Below, in pieces: positions 38,769 through 45,421 of a stretch of 45,526 nt of DNA. Source of the DNA: Candidatus Moraniibacteriota bacterium (GTDB lineage Bacteria; Patescibacteriota; Minisyncoccia; Moranbacterales; UBA1568); contig JAAXXZ010000011.1 of assembly GCA_013334245.1 (NCBI GenBank), forward strand, positions 1 through 45,526, written 5' to 3'. Both the position numbers and the translations under genes were made by a program. The first letter of the stretch is position 1. Each line of letters starts with the position of its first letter. The notes beneath the pieces are model-generated. The model saw nothing but the letters and a program-made list of their open reading frames with translations, searched no databases and was not told the DNA's origin.

Positions 38769-39320
38769 ATGGAAAATGTGAAAAAAAGCGTCGTCGTCAT
38801 TGACGATGATGAGGAAACGCGGACCCTGTTCGCGGAGATTCTTCGTTCTGAAGGGTTCGACGTCCGGGAAGCGGTCGACGGGCTCGACGGATTGGAAAAG
38901 ATAACCCAGATGGTTCCCGACGCCGTGCTTTCCGGAATCATCATGCCTCGGATGGACGGTTTCGCGTTGGTGGAAGGGTTGAAGCGAAACGTGATCACGG
39001 CGCAGGTACCGGTGATTTTCCTGTCGCACATGGGTCGCGAGGAAGACCGGGTGCGCGCCCAGGCGATGGGCGTGTCCGATTTCTTCGTCACGACGATGAT
39101 GCCGCCGCGCGACATTCTCAGCCGTATCGGCGCGCTGTTCTCTCATTCGCAGTACCTCGTCATTCCGAATCCGTACGAGCTTGACGCGCAACGGCTCGCG
39201 CAGGACCTGAATCTCAACCGCGATTTTCTCTGTTCCGAAGGTGGGGAGAAGCTCGCGATACGCCTCACGGTCAAGGACGCCGCAAACCGTCGTTTCGAGG
39301 CCGAGCTCGTGTGTATCTGA
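38769..39320 (+). CDS. Receiver-domain protein lacking the phospho-acceptor Asp
   Basis: A 183-residue protein. Residues about 6-120 match a response-regulator receiver fold: acidic D12-D13-D14 at the end of strand 1, IIMPRMDGF after strand 3 and VIFLSHMG at strand 4. The residue that should be the phosphorylated Asp (LLDxxMP) is G56 (LSGIIMP), and the conserved Lys of strand 5 is replaced by Thr (FFVTTMMPP). It therefore cannot be a normal phospho-switch. The 60-residue C-terminus is not a known DNA-binding domain. No histidine kinase is nearby. Start is ATG 38769. Confidence 0.8.
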   Translation: MENVKKSVVVIDDDEETRTLFAEILRSEGFDVREAVDGLDGLEKITQMVPDAVLSGIIMPRMDGFALVEGLKRNVITAQVPVIFLSHMGREEDRVRAQAMGVSDFFVTTMMPPRDILSRIGALFSHSQYLVIPNPYELDAQRLAQDLNLNRDFLCSEGGEKLAIRLTVKDAANRRFEAELVCI

Positions 39321-39404
39321 GCCGAGGCGTAATCGATGCGTCGCGATCCGGGTTTCATCGGGAATCCGGACGGTTTAGCGGTCGTTCCCGATATCTCATA
39401 CGTT

Positions 39405-41105
39405 ATGTCCCCAGTCTGGTCACTGAAATCGGTTGAAGGATCCGAAGACGGACCCGAATCGGTCGAAGCCGCGATCGACGCGTTGCTTTCGTTGCGAGGC
39501 ATAGCGACCGCCGAAGGGCGTGCGAGTTTTCTTGAGCCTGATTATGACCGGGACCTTCACGATCCGTTCCTGTTCTCGTCGATGGAGCGCGTTATGGAAC
39601 GTTTCCGCGAAGCGCGGGACAAGGGCGAGCGCGTCGGGCTGTTCGGGGATTTTGACGCCGACGGAATAACGTCGACGGTGCTTCTTCATGAGGCGCTTTC
39701 GAAGCTCGGCATCCCGGTATCGGTCTACCTTCCCGACAAGCATGTCGAAGGCCACGGACTTTCCGTGGCCGCGCTCGACACCTTCGAACGTGACGGGGCG
39801 ACGCTCGTGGTCACGGTCGATTGCGGCATGACGGATCACGAACCGATCGCCGATGCGCGGATGCGGGGAATGGACGTCATCGTCATCGATCATCATCATG
39901 TTCCTCCGGTCCTGCCGGATGCGTACGCGTTCGTCAATCCGCGGCTGCCCGGCGAGTCATATCCGTTCAAGGAACTCTGCGGTGCGGGCATATCGTTCAA
40001 GGTGCTTCAGGCGGTCTATATGACGTTCTTTCCGGATGAGCGGGAGCAGCTCAAGTGGTTTTTGGATGTCGCCGCGGTCGGGACGGTCGCGGACGTGATG
40101 CCGCTCATCGGCGAGAACCGTACCATCGTCACGTACGGCCTCGTCGTACTGTCGAAGTCGAAGCGGCACGGATTCCGGGAGATGATTTCCCGTGGCCGTA
40201 TGCGATCTTCCGGTGGTAAGGCGCCGGTCGCCCGCGATATCAGTTTCCAGATCGCGCCGCGCCTCAACGCGGCAAGTCGCATGGCGCATGCCAAGGCGGC
40301 GCACGATCTCCTCATCGAGCCCGATGCCGACCGCGCGAAAGAGCTGGCCGAAATACTCGAATCATACAACACGGACCGGCAGAAAGTGAGTGCCGAGATC
40401 GCGAAATCCGTCCAGAAGATCGCCGTGTCGAGGCCGGAACGCCGTTTCGTGTTCGCGGCTCACGAGGATTTCCATTTCGGAGTGGTCGGGTTGGTCGCCG
40501 GCAAGATCGCGAACGAGTTTCGAAAACCGACGATCGTCCTGACGAAAGGTTCCGAAATAAGCCGTGGGTCTCTTCGGAGTATCCCGGAACTCAATATCAT
40601 CGAAGTGATCGAAGCATGCGGCGATCTGTTGGAGCGCTTCGGCGGACATGCCCAGGCGGCGGGACTGACGGTCCGAAACGAGAACCTCGACGCGCTCGAA
40701 GAACGGCTTGAACGGCTTGCCGCGGAACGCATGATCGGCGAGCGTCTCGAGCCCGAGACCGTCGTCGATATGCGCCTTCCGCAGTCGTTGCTTACGCTTG
40801 ATTTCGCCCGGCGGGTCAAGCGGCTGGCTCCGTTCGGGGAAGGGAATCCGGAGCCGATATTCCTGTTCGAAGGTGTCAGGGTCGAGGAGGTCCGGCCGGT
40901 AGGCTCCGACGGGAAACATCTCAAGTTTGCCCTTTCGGTGCCCGGGGGACGCGTCTATGATGCCATCGGTTTTTCCCTCGCGGAAAAGATTCCGGGTCTC
41001 GTTTCGGGTGACATGCTTGATATCCTGTTCCAGCTCGATGAGAACGAGTGGAACGGTTCGGTAAATCTGCAGCTCAAGCTCCTCGATATGCGGCCAAGCG
41101 CGTGA
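39405..41105 (+). CDS. recJ: Single-stranded-DNA-specific exonuclease RecJ
   Basis: A 566-residue DHH-family 5'-3' exonuclease used in recombination and mismatch/base-excision repair. Motifs: GLFGDFDADGITSTVLL (motif I, metal Asps), VTVDCGMTDHEPI, VIDHHHVPP (DHH), NPRLPGESYPFKELCGAG, then the DHHA1 part with ERFGGHAQAAGLTV and the C-terminal OB domain with FGEGNPEPIFLFEGV. The track's start at 39336 adds 23 residues unlike RecJ; ATG 39405 (GTTATG) gives the usual start MSPVWSLKS. The length is usual for CPR-type RecJ. Confidence 0.93.
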   Translation: MSPVWSLKSVEGSEDGPESVEAAIDALLSLRGIATAEGRASFLEPDYDRDLHDPFLFSSMERVMERFREARDKGERVGLFGDFDADGITSTVLLHEALSKLGIPVSVYLPDKHVEGHGLSVAALDTFERDGATLVVTVDCGMTDHEPIADARMRGMDVIVIDHHHVPPVLPDAYAFVNPRLPGESYPFKELCGAGISFKVLQAVYMTFFPDEREQLKWFLDVAAVGTVADVMPLIGENRTIVTYGLVVLSKSKRHGFREMISRGRMRSSGGKAPVARDISFQIAPRLNAASRMAHAKAAHDLLIEPDADRAKELAEILESYNTDRQKVSAEIAKSVQKIAVSRPERRFVFAAHEDFHFGVVGLVAGKIANEFRKPTIVLTKGSEISRGSLRSIPELNIIEVIEACGDLLERFGGHAQAAGLTVRNENLDALEERLERLAAERMIGERLEPETVVDMRLPQSLLTLDFARRVKRLAPFGEGNPEPIFLFEGVRVEEVRPVGSDGKHLKFALSVPGGRVYDAIGFSLAEKIPGLVSGDMLDILFQLDENEWNGSVNLQLKLLDMRPSA

Positions 41106-41109
41106 CTTG

Positions 41110-41118
41110 TGATATAAT
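41110..41118 (+). promoter_or_regulatory. Extended -10 promoter 6 bp before the RNase HI start
   Basis: TGATATAAT ends only 6 bp before ATG 41125, so transcription should begin at the start codon and the mRNA should be leaderless. It lies 4 bp after the recJ stop. Confidence 0.55.
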
Positions 41119-41124
41119 TCCCGT

Positions 41125-41562
41125 ATGGAAACGATCGTGATGTACTCGGACGGGGGATCGAGGGGAAACCCGGGGCCGGCGGCCCTAGGTGTCTTCATAG
41201 AGACCTTGGATAAGCGATTCGGCGAATATCTCGGGGAGAAGACGAACAACGAGGCGGAATATGCCGCCATAGTCGCCGGACTCCGCAAGATCAAGGCGAT
41301 CGTCGGCAAGGAAAAGGCGAAAAGGACACATGTGGAATGCCGAATGGATTCTGAACTGGCGTGCCGACAATTGAATCACGTGTACAAGATAGAGAACGCG
41401 AAACTCCAGCCGCTCTTTTTCGAGGTATGGAACCTGATGCTCGATTTCGGACAGGTTTCGTTTTCGCATGTCCCGCGCGAGCAGAACACCGTGGCGGACG
41501 CGGAGGCGAACAGGGCTATGGACGAGGCGGCGACGGCCGCTCGGCAGAAGAGGATGTTTTAG
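41125..41562 (+). CDS. rnhA: Ribonuclease HI family protein
   Basis: A 145-residue RNase H-fold protein. Catalytic carboxylates appear in order: D9 in YSDGGSRGNPGPA, E45 in TNNEAEY, the Asp in CRMDSELACRQL and the last Asp in REQNTVADAEAN. This matches the bacterial/plant RNase HI-like group that degrades RNA in RNA-DNA hybrids. The gene is probably read from a leaderless mRNA. A heptamer array follows its stop. Confidence 0.9.
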   Translation: METIVMYSDGGSRGNPGPAALGVFIETLDKRFGEYLGEKTNNEAEYAAIVAGLRKIKAIVGKEKAKRTHVECRMDSELACRQLNHVYKIENAKLQPLFFEVWNLMLDFGQVSFSHVPREQNTVADAEANRAMDEAATAARQKRMF

Positions 41563-41570
41563 GCGGCCGC

Positions 41571-41598
41571 GAGTCGAAAGTGTAAGGCTGAAAGTCTA
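41571..41598 (+). repeat. Heptamer array after rnhA
   Basis: Four units at 7-nt steps: GAGTCGA, AAGTGTA, AGGCTGA, AAGTCTA. Same unit family as the arrays after murJ and mltG. Confidence 0.6.
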
Positions 41599-41651
41599 TC
41601 GGGCTGACGGGGTTCGGAAGCGATGCGGTAATGAAGTATCGAGTGAGTCAT

Positions 41652-42659
41652 ATGAAAAAGAAAACGAAAATCGTCTGGATAGTCATACTCGTGATTTTGA
41701 TCGGTGGGACGACCGCCTGGTTTTCGACGCGGCCGCCGAAGAAGCTGTACGAGACGGAAAAGGTGTCGCGAACGACCGTCGCGCAGACCGTTTCGGTAAC
41801 CGGCGAACTGGTGCCGCGGGAGTATGCCGACCTTTCATTTACGGGAGTCGGAACCGTGGAAAAAGTGCTCGTTTCCCGTGGTGACGCGGTGAAGGCGGGG
41901 CAGGTAATCGCCACGCTCGATACGTCAGTGCTCCGTTCACAACTTACCAACGCGAACCTGGCTCTTTCCGTGGCGGTCGAGAACGAACGCCTTGCCCGTC
42001 GCGGCAGGGTCACTCCGTGGGAGAAACTTGCTCCGGAAGAGCGCGAAGCGAAGAGGCTGGCGACCGAACAGGCACGCCAACAGGTCCGAACGCTTGCGAC
42101 TCAGATCGCGCAGACCTCGGTCGTGTCGCCCATCGACGGAATCGTGACGAAACTCGATATCAGGGAAGGGGAGACCGGTCTTGCCGGCAGTGTTTTTGGG
42201 CGGGTATCGAAGGGCGATGATTTGGTTCTCGAATCGCGCGTCCCGGAAGCCGATATCACGAAGCTTAAGGTCGGTTTGGAGGCGACCGTCACGTTCGACG
42301 CGTTCACGAAGGACGATATTTTCCGGGCCGGCGTGTATGAGATTGAGCCGTCATCGACGGTTGTCCAGGACGTCGTCTCGTATGTCACGCGATTTAAGCT
42401 CATCGATACCGATCCGCGGCTCAGGGAAGGCATGAGCGCTACTAATGACGCGATTACGGCCAAGTCCGAGAACGTGCTTGCTGTTCCGTTCCGTGCGGTC
42501 ACCCGCGAGGGGGGCAAGGCGTTCGTGGATGTCTCTCCGGACGGTATTTCGTCGAAGCGGCGCGAAGTCGTTCTCGGTCTCGAGGGCGACGAGGGAATGA
42601 TCGAGGTGAAAAGCGGACTTTCCGAGAGCGATTATGTCGTGACCGCGAAGGTCAAATGA
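41652..42659 (+). CDS. HlyD/MacA-type periplasmic adaptor protein
   Basis: A 335-residue membrane-fusion protein: short basic N-terminus, one membrane helix (about 8-26, IVWIVILVILIGGTTAWF), a biotinyl-lipoyl-like half (GVGTVEKVLVSRGDAVKAGQVIATLD), an alpha-hairpin (about 95-145), the second lipoyl half (VVSPIDGIVTKLDIREGETG) and beta-barrel domains. Such adaptors link an inner-membrane ABC or RND pump to an outer channel or, in organisms with one membrane, to the outside. No pump gene is adjacent in the window. Start 41652 (CATATG) is preferred over ATG 41631. Confidence 0.85.
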   Translation: MKKKTKIVWIVILVILIGGTTAWFSTRPPKKLYETEKVSRTTVAQTVSVTGELVPREYADLSFTGVGTVEKVLVSRGDAVKAGQVIATLDTSVLRSQLTNANLALSVAVENERLARRGRVTPWEKLAPEEREAKRLATEQARQQVRTLATQIAQTSVVSPIDGIVTKLDIREGETGLAGSVFGRVSKGDDLVLESRVPEADITKLKVGLEATVTFDAFTKDDIFRAGVYEIEPSSTVVQDVVSYVTRFKLIDTDPRLREGMSATNDAITAKSENVLAVPFRAVTREGGKAFVDVSPDGISSKRREVVLGLEGDEGMIEVKSGLSESDYVVTAKVK

Positions 42660-42732
42660 TTTTGGCCGGATTAACGTTTTTTGTCGAATCGTTTCGGTCG
42701 AATGCCGTCTTACGCTGGATAAACTCAAGAAC

Positions 42733-43257
42733 ATGATCGAACTCGAACGGACTTATCTTGCGAAACGTTTGCCGGAAGGACTTTACGAGTGCCCGAGTCG
42801 GGAAATGCTTGATATCTATCTACCGGTCTCGTCGCGGCATCCGGTTCTCCGTGTTCGCCGGAACGGCGACAAGCTGGAAATGACCAAGAAAACCCACGTT
42901 GAGGGAACGGATTCCTCCAAGATGGAAGAGCAGACGATTCGTCTCTCCCGGGAGGAGTACGAGGCGCTCACTGGCATCGAGGGGAAGTGCGTCGGCAAGA
43001 TCCGGTATCTCTATGAAATTGACGGCCGTACTGCGGAGGTGGATGTGTTCGTCGGCGCGCTGTCGGGACTCGTCCTCGTCGATTTCGAGTTCGAAACGGA
43101 AGCGGAGAAGGGCGCGTTCCCGATGCCGGAGTTCTGTCTCGCCGAAGTCACTCAGGAAGAGTTCATCGCCGGAGGGTTCCTTGCCGGCAAGTCGTACGAC
43201 GACATCGCTCCCGGCCTCGCTCGCTTCGGGTACGAACGGATCACGGCTTCCATATGA
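42733..43257 (+). CDS. CYTH-domain protein
   Basis: A 174-residue protein with a CYTH (triphosphate tunnel) pattern: the N-terminal signature reads MIELERTYLAK, where the usual ExExK has Thr in place of Lys at that spot. Further conserved positions: VLRVRRNGDKLEMTKK, KIRYLYEIDGRTAEVDVFVGALSGLVLVDFEFE (the inner-tunnel Arg, Asp and Glu residues). Family members act on triphosphates (thiamine triphosphatase, polyphosphatase, class IV adenylate cyclase); which applies is unknown. The stop overlaps the ATG of the next gene. Confidence 0.75.
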   Translation: MIELERTYLAKRLPEGLYECPSREMLDIYLPVSSRHPVLRVRRNGDKLEMTKKTHVEGTDSSKMEEQTIRLSREEYEALTGIEGKCVGKIRYLYEIDGRTAEVDVFVGALSGLVLVDFEFETEAEKGAFPMPEFCLAEVTQEEFIAGGFLAGKSYDDIAPGLARFGYERITASI

Positions 43258-43859
43258 GCGGATTCGGAAGCATGTTTCAATATCTGGTTTTCGTAGGCGT
43301 TTTCGTGAACGTGATCGGAGCGTCTGCTTATATCAGGGATACGCTCCGTGGCGAGACGCAACCTAACCGCGTTACCCGGTTGTTGTGGTCGTTCAGTACC
43401 TTTATCGCGGCCTTTGCCGCTCTTCAGGACGGGGTAGGTCTGGCAGCGCTTCCCGTGTTCGCTTCCGGATTCGTTCCGTTTCTTATTTTTCTCGCGTCAT
43501 TCGTGAATCCCAAGGCATACTGGGAGTTGCGTCCGTTTGATTACATATGCGGTGTTTTTTCAGTATTGGCACTGATACTTTGGTACCTGACAAAAGATCC
43601 GAATATAGCCATCGTATTCGCGATATTGAGCGACGGCTTCGCTTTGATTCCGACCTTGGTAAAATCATGGAAATATCCGGAATCCGAATCGGTCGTCGCC
43701 TATTCGACCGGGTTGTTCAGCGCGATAACGAGTTTTGCCGCCATGAAGGCTTGGAATTTTTCCGAACTTGCGTTTCCGACGTATCTTGTCATTTCTTGTG
43801 CGGTGCTCGTATACGCGATTGAGCGGAAACGTTTCAAAAAGGCTGAAAGACCGATATGA
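43254..43859 (+). CDS. Six-helix membrane protein of unknown function
   Basis: A 201-residue protein with six or so membrane helices. The stretch YIRDTLRGETQPNRVTRLLWSF near the N-terminus and ILSDGFALIPTLVKSWKYPESES in the middle look like a membrane family common in CPR genomes (a PnuC- or SWEET-like repeat arrangement is possible but unproven). It overlaps the CYTH gene by ATGA and is thus co-translated with it. Confidence 0.65.
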   Translation: MSGFGSMFQYLVFVGVFVNVIGASAYIRDTLRGETQPNRVTRLLWSFSTFIAAFAALQDGVGLAALPVFASGFVPFLIFLASFVNPKAYWELRPFDYICGVFSVLALILWYLTKDPNIAIVFAILSDGFALIPTLVKSWKYPESESVVAYSTGLFSAITSFAAMKAWNFSELAFPTYLVISCAVLVYAIERKRFKKAERPI

Positions 43860-43880
43860 ATTTCTGATTACATTTTTCGT

Positions 43881-44390
43881 ATGAACGTGACGCTTTACAT
43901 GGCGGTGAGCGCGAACGGGTTCATTGCACGCAGCGATGATTCAACACCGTGGTCGGACGAGGAGTGGTCAGCGTTTCTTTCGGAGGTCAATTCCGTCGGG
44001 AATATGATTATCGGCAGACGGACCTACGAGAAGATCGCCTCCGATACGGGGTTCGGCGAGTATGGGGATGCGACGGTCGTAGTCGTTTCCCACGCATTGT
44101 CGGCTGGTGACATAACCGGCATCACATTCGTTTCCTCACCCGAGGAGGCTCTGCACTTTTTTGAGGACAAGGGATTCTCCGAAGCGCTTATCGCCGGAGG
44201 CGCAACGCTGAACGCCTCCTTCCTGAAAGCGGGTCTCGTCGACCGGTTGGTGCTTGATGTCGAGCCAAGACTCCTCGGCTCCGGTTTTCGTTTGTTTTCG
44301 GGCGAGGTGCCGGAGCGTGACCTGAGGCTGGATGAGGTCCGCAATCTTTCTGACCAGTCCGTCCAACTTCGTTATTCGGTTGTGAAGTAG
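43881..44390 (+). CDS. Dihydrofolate-reductase-like protein (RibD C-terminal family)
   Basis: A 169-residue protein of the RibD_C/DHFR-like fold: MNVTLYMAVSANGFIARSDD at the N-terminus, MIIGRRTYEKI (NADPH-binding region), EALIAGGATLNASFLKAGLVD (the GG loop) and LLGSGFRLF near the end. These small stand-alone proteins are often annotated as dihydrofolate reductase, but the substrate is not proven. A possible -10 (TACATT, 43867-43872) lies 8 bp before the ATG, again giving an almost leaderless mRNA. Confidence 0.82.
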   Translation: MNVTLYMAVSANGFIARSDDSTPWSDEEWSAFLSEVNSVGNMIIGRRTYEKIASDTGFGEYGDATVVVVSHALSAGDITGITFVSSPEEALHFFEDKGFSEALIAGGATLNASFLKAGLVDRLVLDVEPRLLGSGFRLFSGEVPERDLRLDEVRNLSDQSVQLRYSVVK

Positions 44391-44410
44391 GGCGGTACGA
44401 TGAATCTCAA

Positions 44411-44468
44411 ATTTAAGCCGAACTTGAAAAACGTCTATATCTATGGCTTAAATGAGCCATAAAGTTCG
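44411..44468 (+). promoter_or_regulatory. Structured leader-like element with competing hairpins
   Basis: Three inverted repeats interlock. ATTTAAGCC (44411-44419) pairs with GGCTTAAAT (44445-44453); ATGGCT (44443-44448) pairs with AGCCAT (44455-44460), and the two cannot form together; CGAACTT (44419-44425) pairs with AAGTTCG (44462-44468). A terminator-like hairpin follows at 44481. This is the layout of an attenuator or riboswitch-type switch, but it matches no class I know. AT-rich composition begins here. Confidence 0.4.
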
Positions 44469-44480
44469 AACGAAATCTAG

Positions 44481-44506
44481 AAACCCGCTTTACAGGCGGT
44501 TTTTTC
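44481..44506 (+). terminator. Terminator, decayed copy of the one at 4772
   Basis: AACCCGC and GGCGGTT pair with one bulged C around a TTTACA loop, then TTTTT. The sequence AAACCCGCTTTACAGGCGG is shared with the terminator at 4772-4798. Confidence 0.7.
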
Positions 44507-44579
44507 GGTGGGAGAATGACTTAGGAATCGTGTTCGTGGAGATTCTAAAACGATTGAGATGCGGGCTGACTTGTGATAT

Positions 44580-45005
44580 ATGGATTTCAAGACTTTGAAA
44601 AATCTGGTTGATTGTTATGTAGTCAACAAATTCCATAAGATAACAGCACTGCTTGTTATTTTTTTCGTTTCTTTTTTTGTAATGCTATTCATCCACGGAA
44701 ACATTCGTAACGATTTTAATTACGAATGGTATTTATATACGTTGATTTTTTTTATTGAATTATTGATCTGGGTATATTATAGATTTCGGCCGCTTCCAAA
44801 AAATAAAATTAAACAAAATAATGGTCGACGAAAGATTGGTCTTGTCATCGCGATTTTTTCAGAGGACTATGAAGGAGAAAAGATAAAGAAAAAGTTTATC
44901 AAGGAGCTTGACCGGCAAATAAATGAGAAAGGTCTTGGTGATTACATAAATCTTATAGAACTACCGAATCATCGTGTTAAAAAATTAAAAAACCGAAAGA
45001 TATAG
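44580..45005 (+). CDS. Membrane-anchored protein, first ORF of a frameshift pair
   Basis: A 141-residue product if read in frame 0: two membrane helices (about 19-39 and 50-67), then a soluble part with RRKIGLVIAIFSEDYEGEKIKKKF. The coding sequence is AT-rich and Lys/Asn/Ile-rich, unlike the rest of the window, which suggests horizontal gain. The frame ends three codons after TTA AAA AAC, which contains the slippery heptamer A AAA AAC in the correct phase; a -1 shift there continues into the next ORF. No family is recognised. Confidence 0.6.
   Translation: MDFKTLKNLVDCYVVNKFHKITALLVIFFVSFFVMLFIHGNIRNDFNYEWYLYTLIFFIELLIWVYYRFRPLPKNKIKQNNGRRKIGLVIAIFSEDYEGEKIKKKFIKELDRQINEKGLGDYINLIELPNHRVKKLKNRKI
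44987..44993 (+). other. Slippery heptamer A AAA AAC (possible -1 ribosomal frameshift site)
   Basis: In the reading frame of the 44580 ORF the codons are TTA-AAA-AAC, so the heptamer A-AAA-AAC has the X-XXY-YYZ phase. Frame 0 stops at 45003-45005; the -1 frame continues CCG AAA GAT to the end of the 45023 ORF. I see no strong downstream stem. A one-base deletion in the A run would look the same. Confidence 0.5.
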
Positions 45006-45421
45006 AGAGTGTTCACGTTCGAGTGGGAGGTGACATATATTTCTACGGTGATGTGCAGAAAGCTAAAGATGGAGATGGATATAAGTACTTCCTTAATATC
45101 GATGGCTACGTAAAACATCTTCCGGTTCCGATTCAGGTGAGCAAGGAGCTATCATTTGATTTCAGGACAGTTCTTCCAAAGGAGATACAGTTTAGCGAAT
45201 TTTTTGAGATGCGGGGATGTAAGGCAACCGCTAAAATTATGTATCTAACAACAAAATATGTTGTTGGAATTGTTGCTTTAATATCAGGTGACCCACTATT
45301 TGCATATGCAGCGCATAAAGACCTTGTTACAGAAATGGAGAATTATAAAAAAATCGACCAAGATAGAAACCTTTCAGGCATATCGGAGTTTGATTTTAAA
45401 AAGGCGGTTTCCAGAATCTAA
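44993..45421 (+). CDS. Continuation of the membrane-anchored protein, cut by the IS
   Basis: The frame is open from 44981 to a TAA at 45419-45421, and the track's start is a weak internal GTG (45023). As a -1 continuation it adds about 142 residues (PKDIESVHVRVGGDIYFYGD...), which would give a protein of about 280 residues with an N-terminal membrane anchor. The last residues (AVSRI) and the stop are encoded by the IS end that begins at 45403, so the true C-terminus is lost. It is AT-rich like its partner; function unknown. Confidence 0.5.
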   Translation, partial: PKDIESVHVRVGGDIYFYGDVQKAKDGDGYKYFLNIDGYVKHLPVPIQVSKELSFDFRTVLPKEIQFSEFFEMRGCKATAKIMYLTTKYVVGIVALISGDPLFAYAAHKDLVTEMENYKKIDQDRNLSGISEFDFKKAVSRI

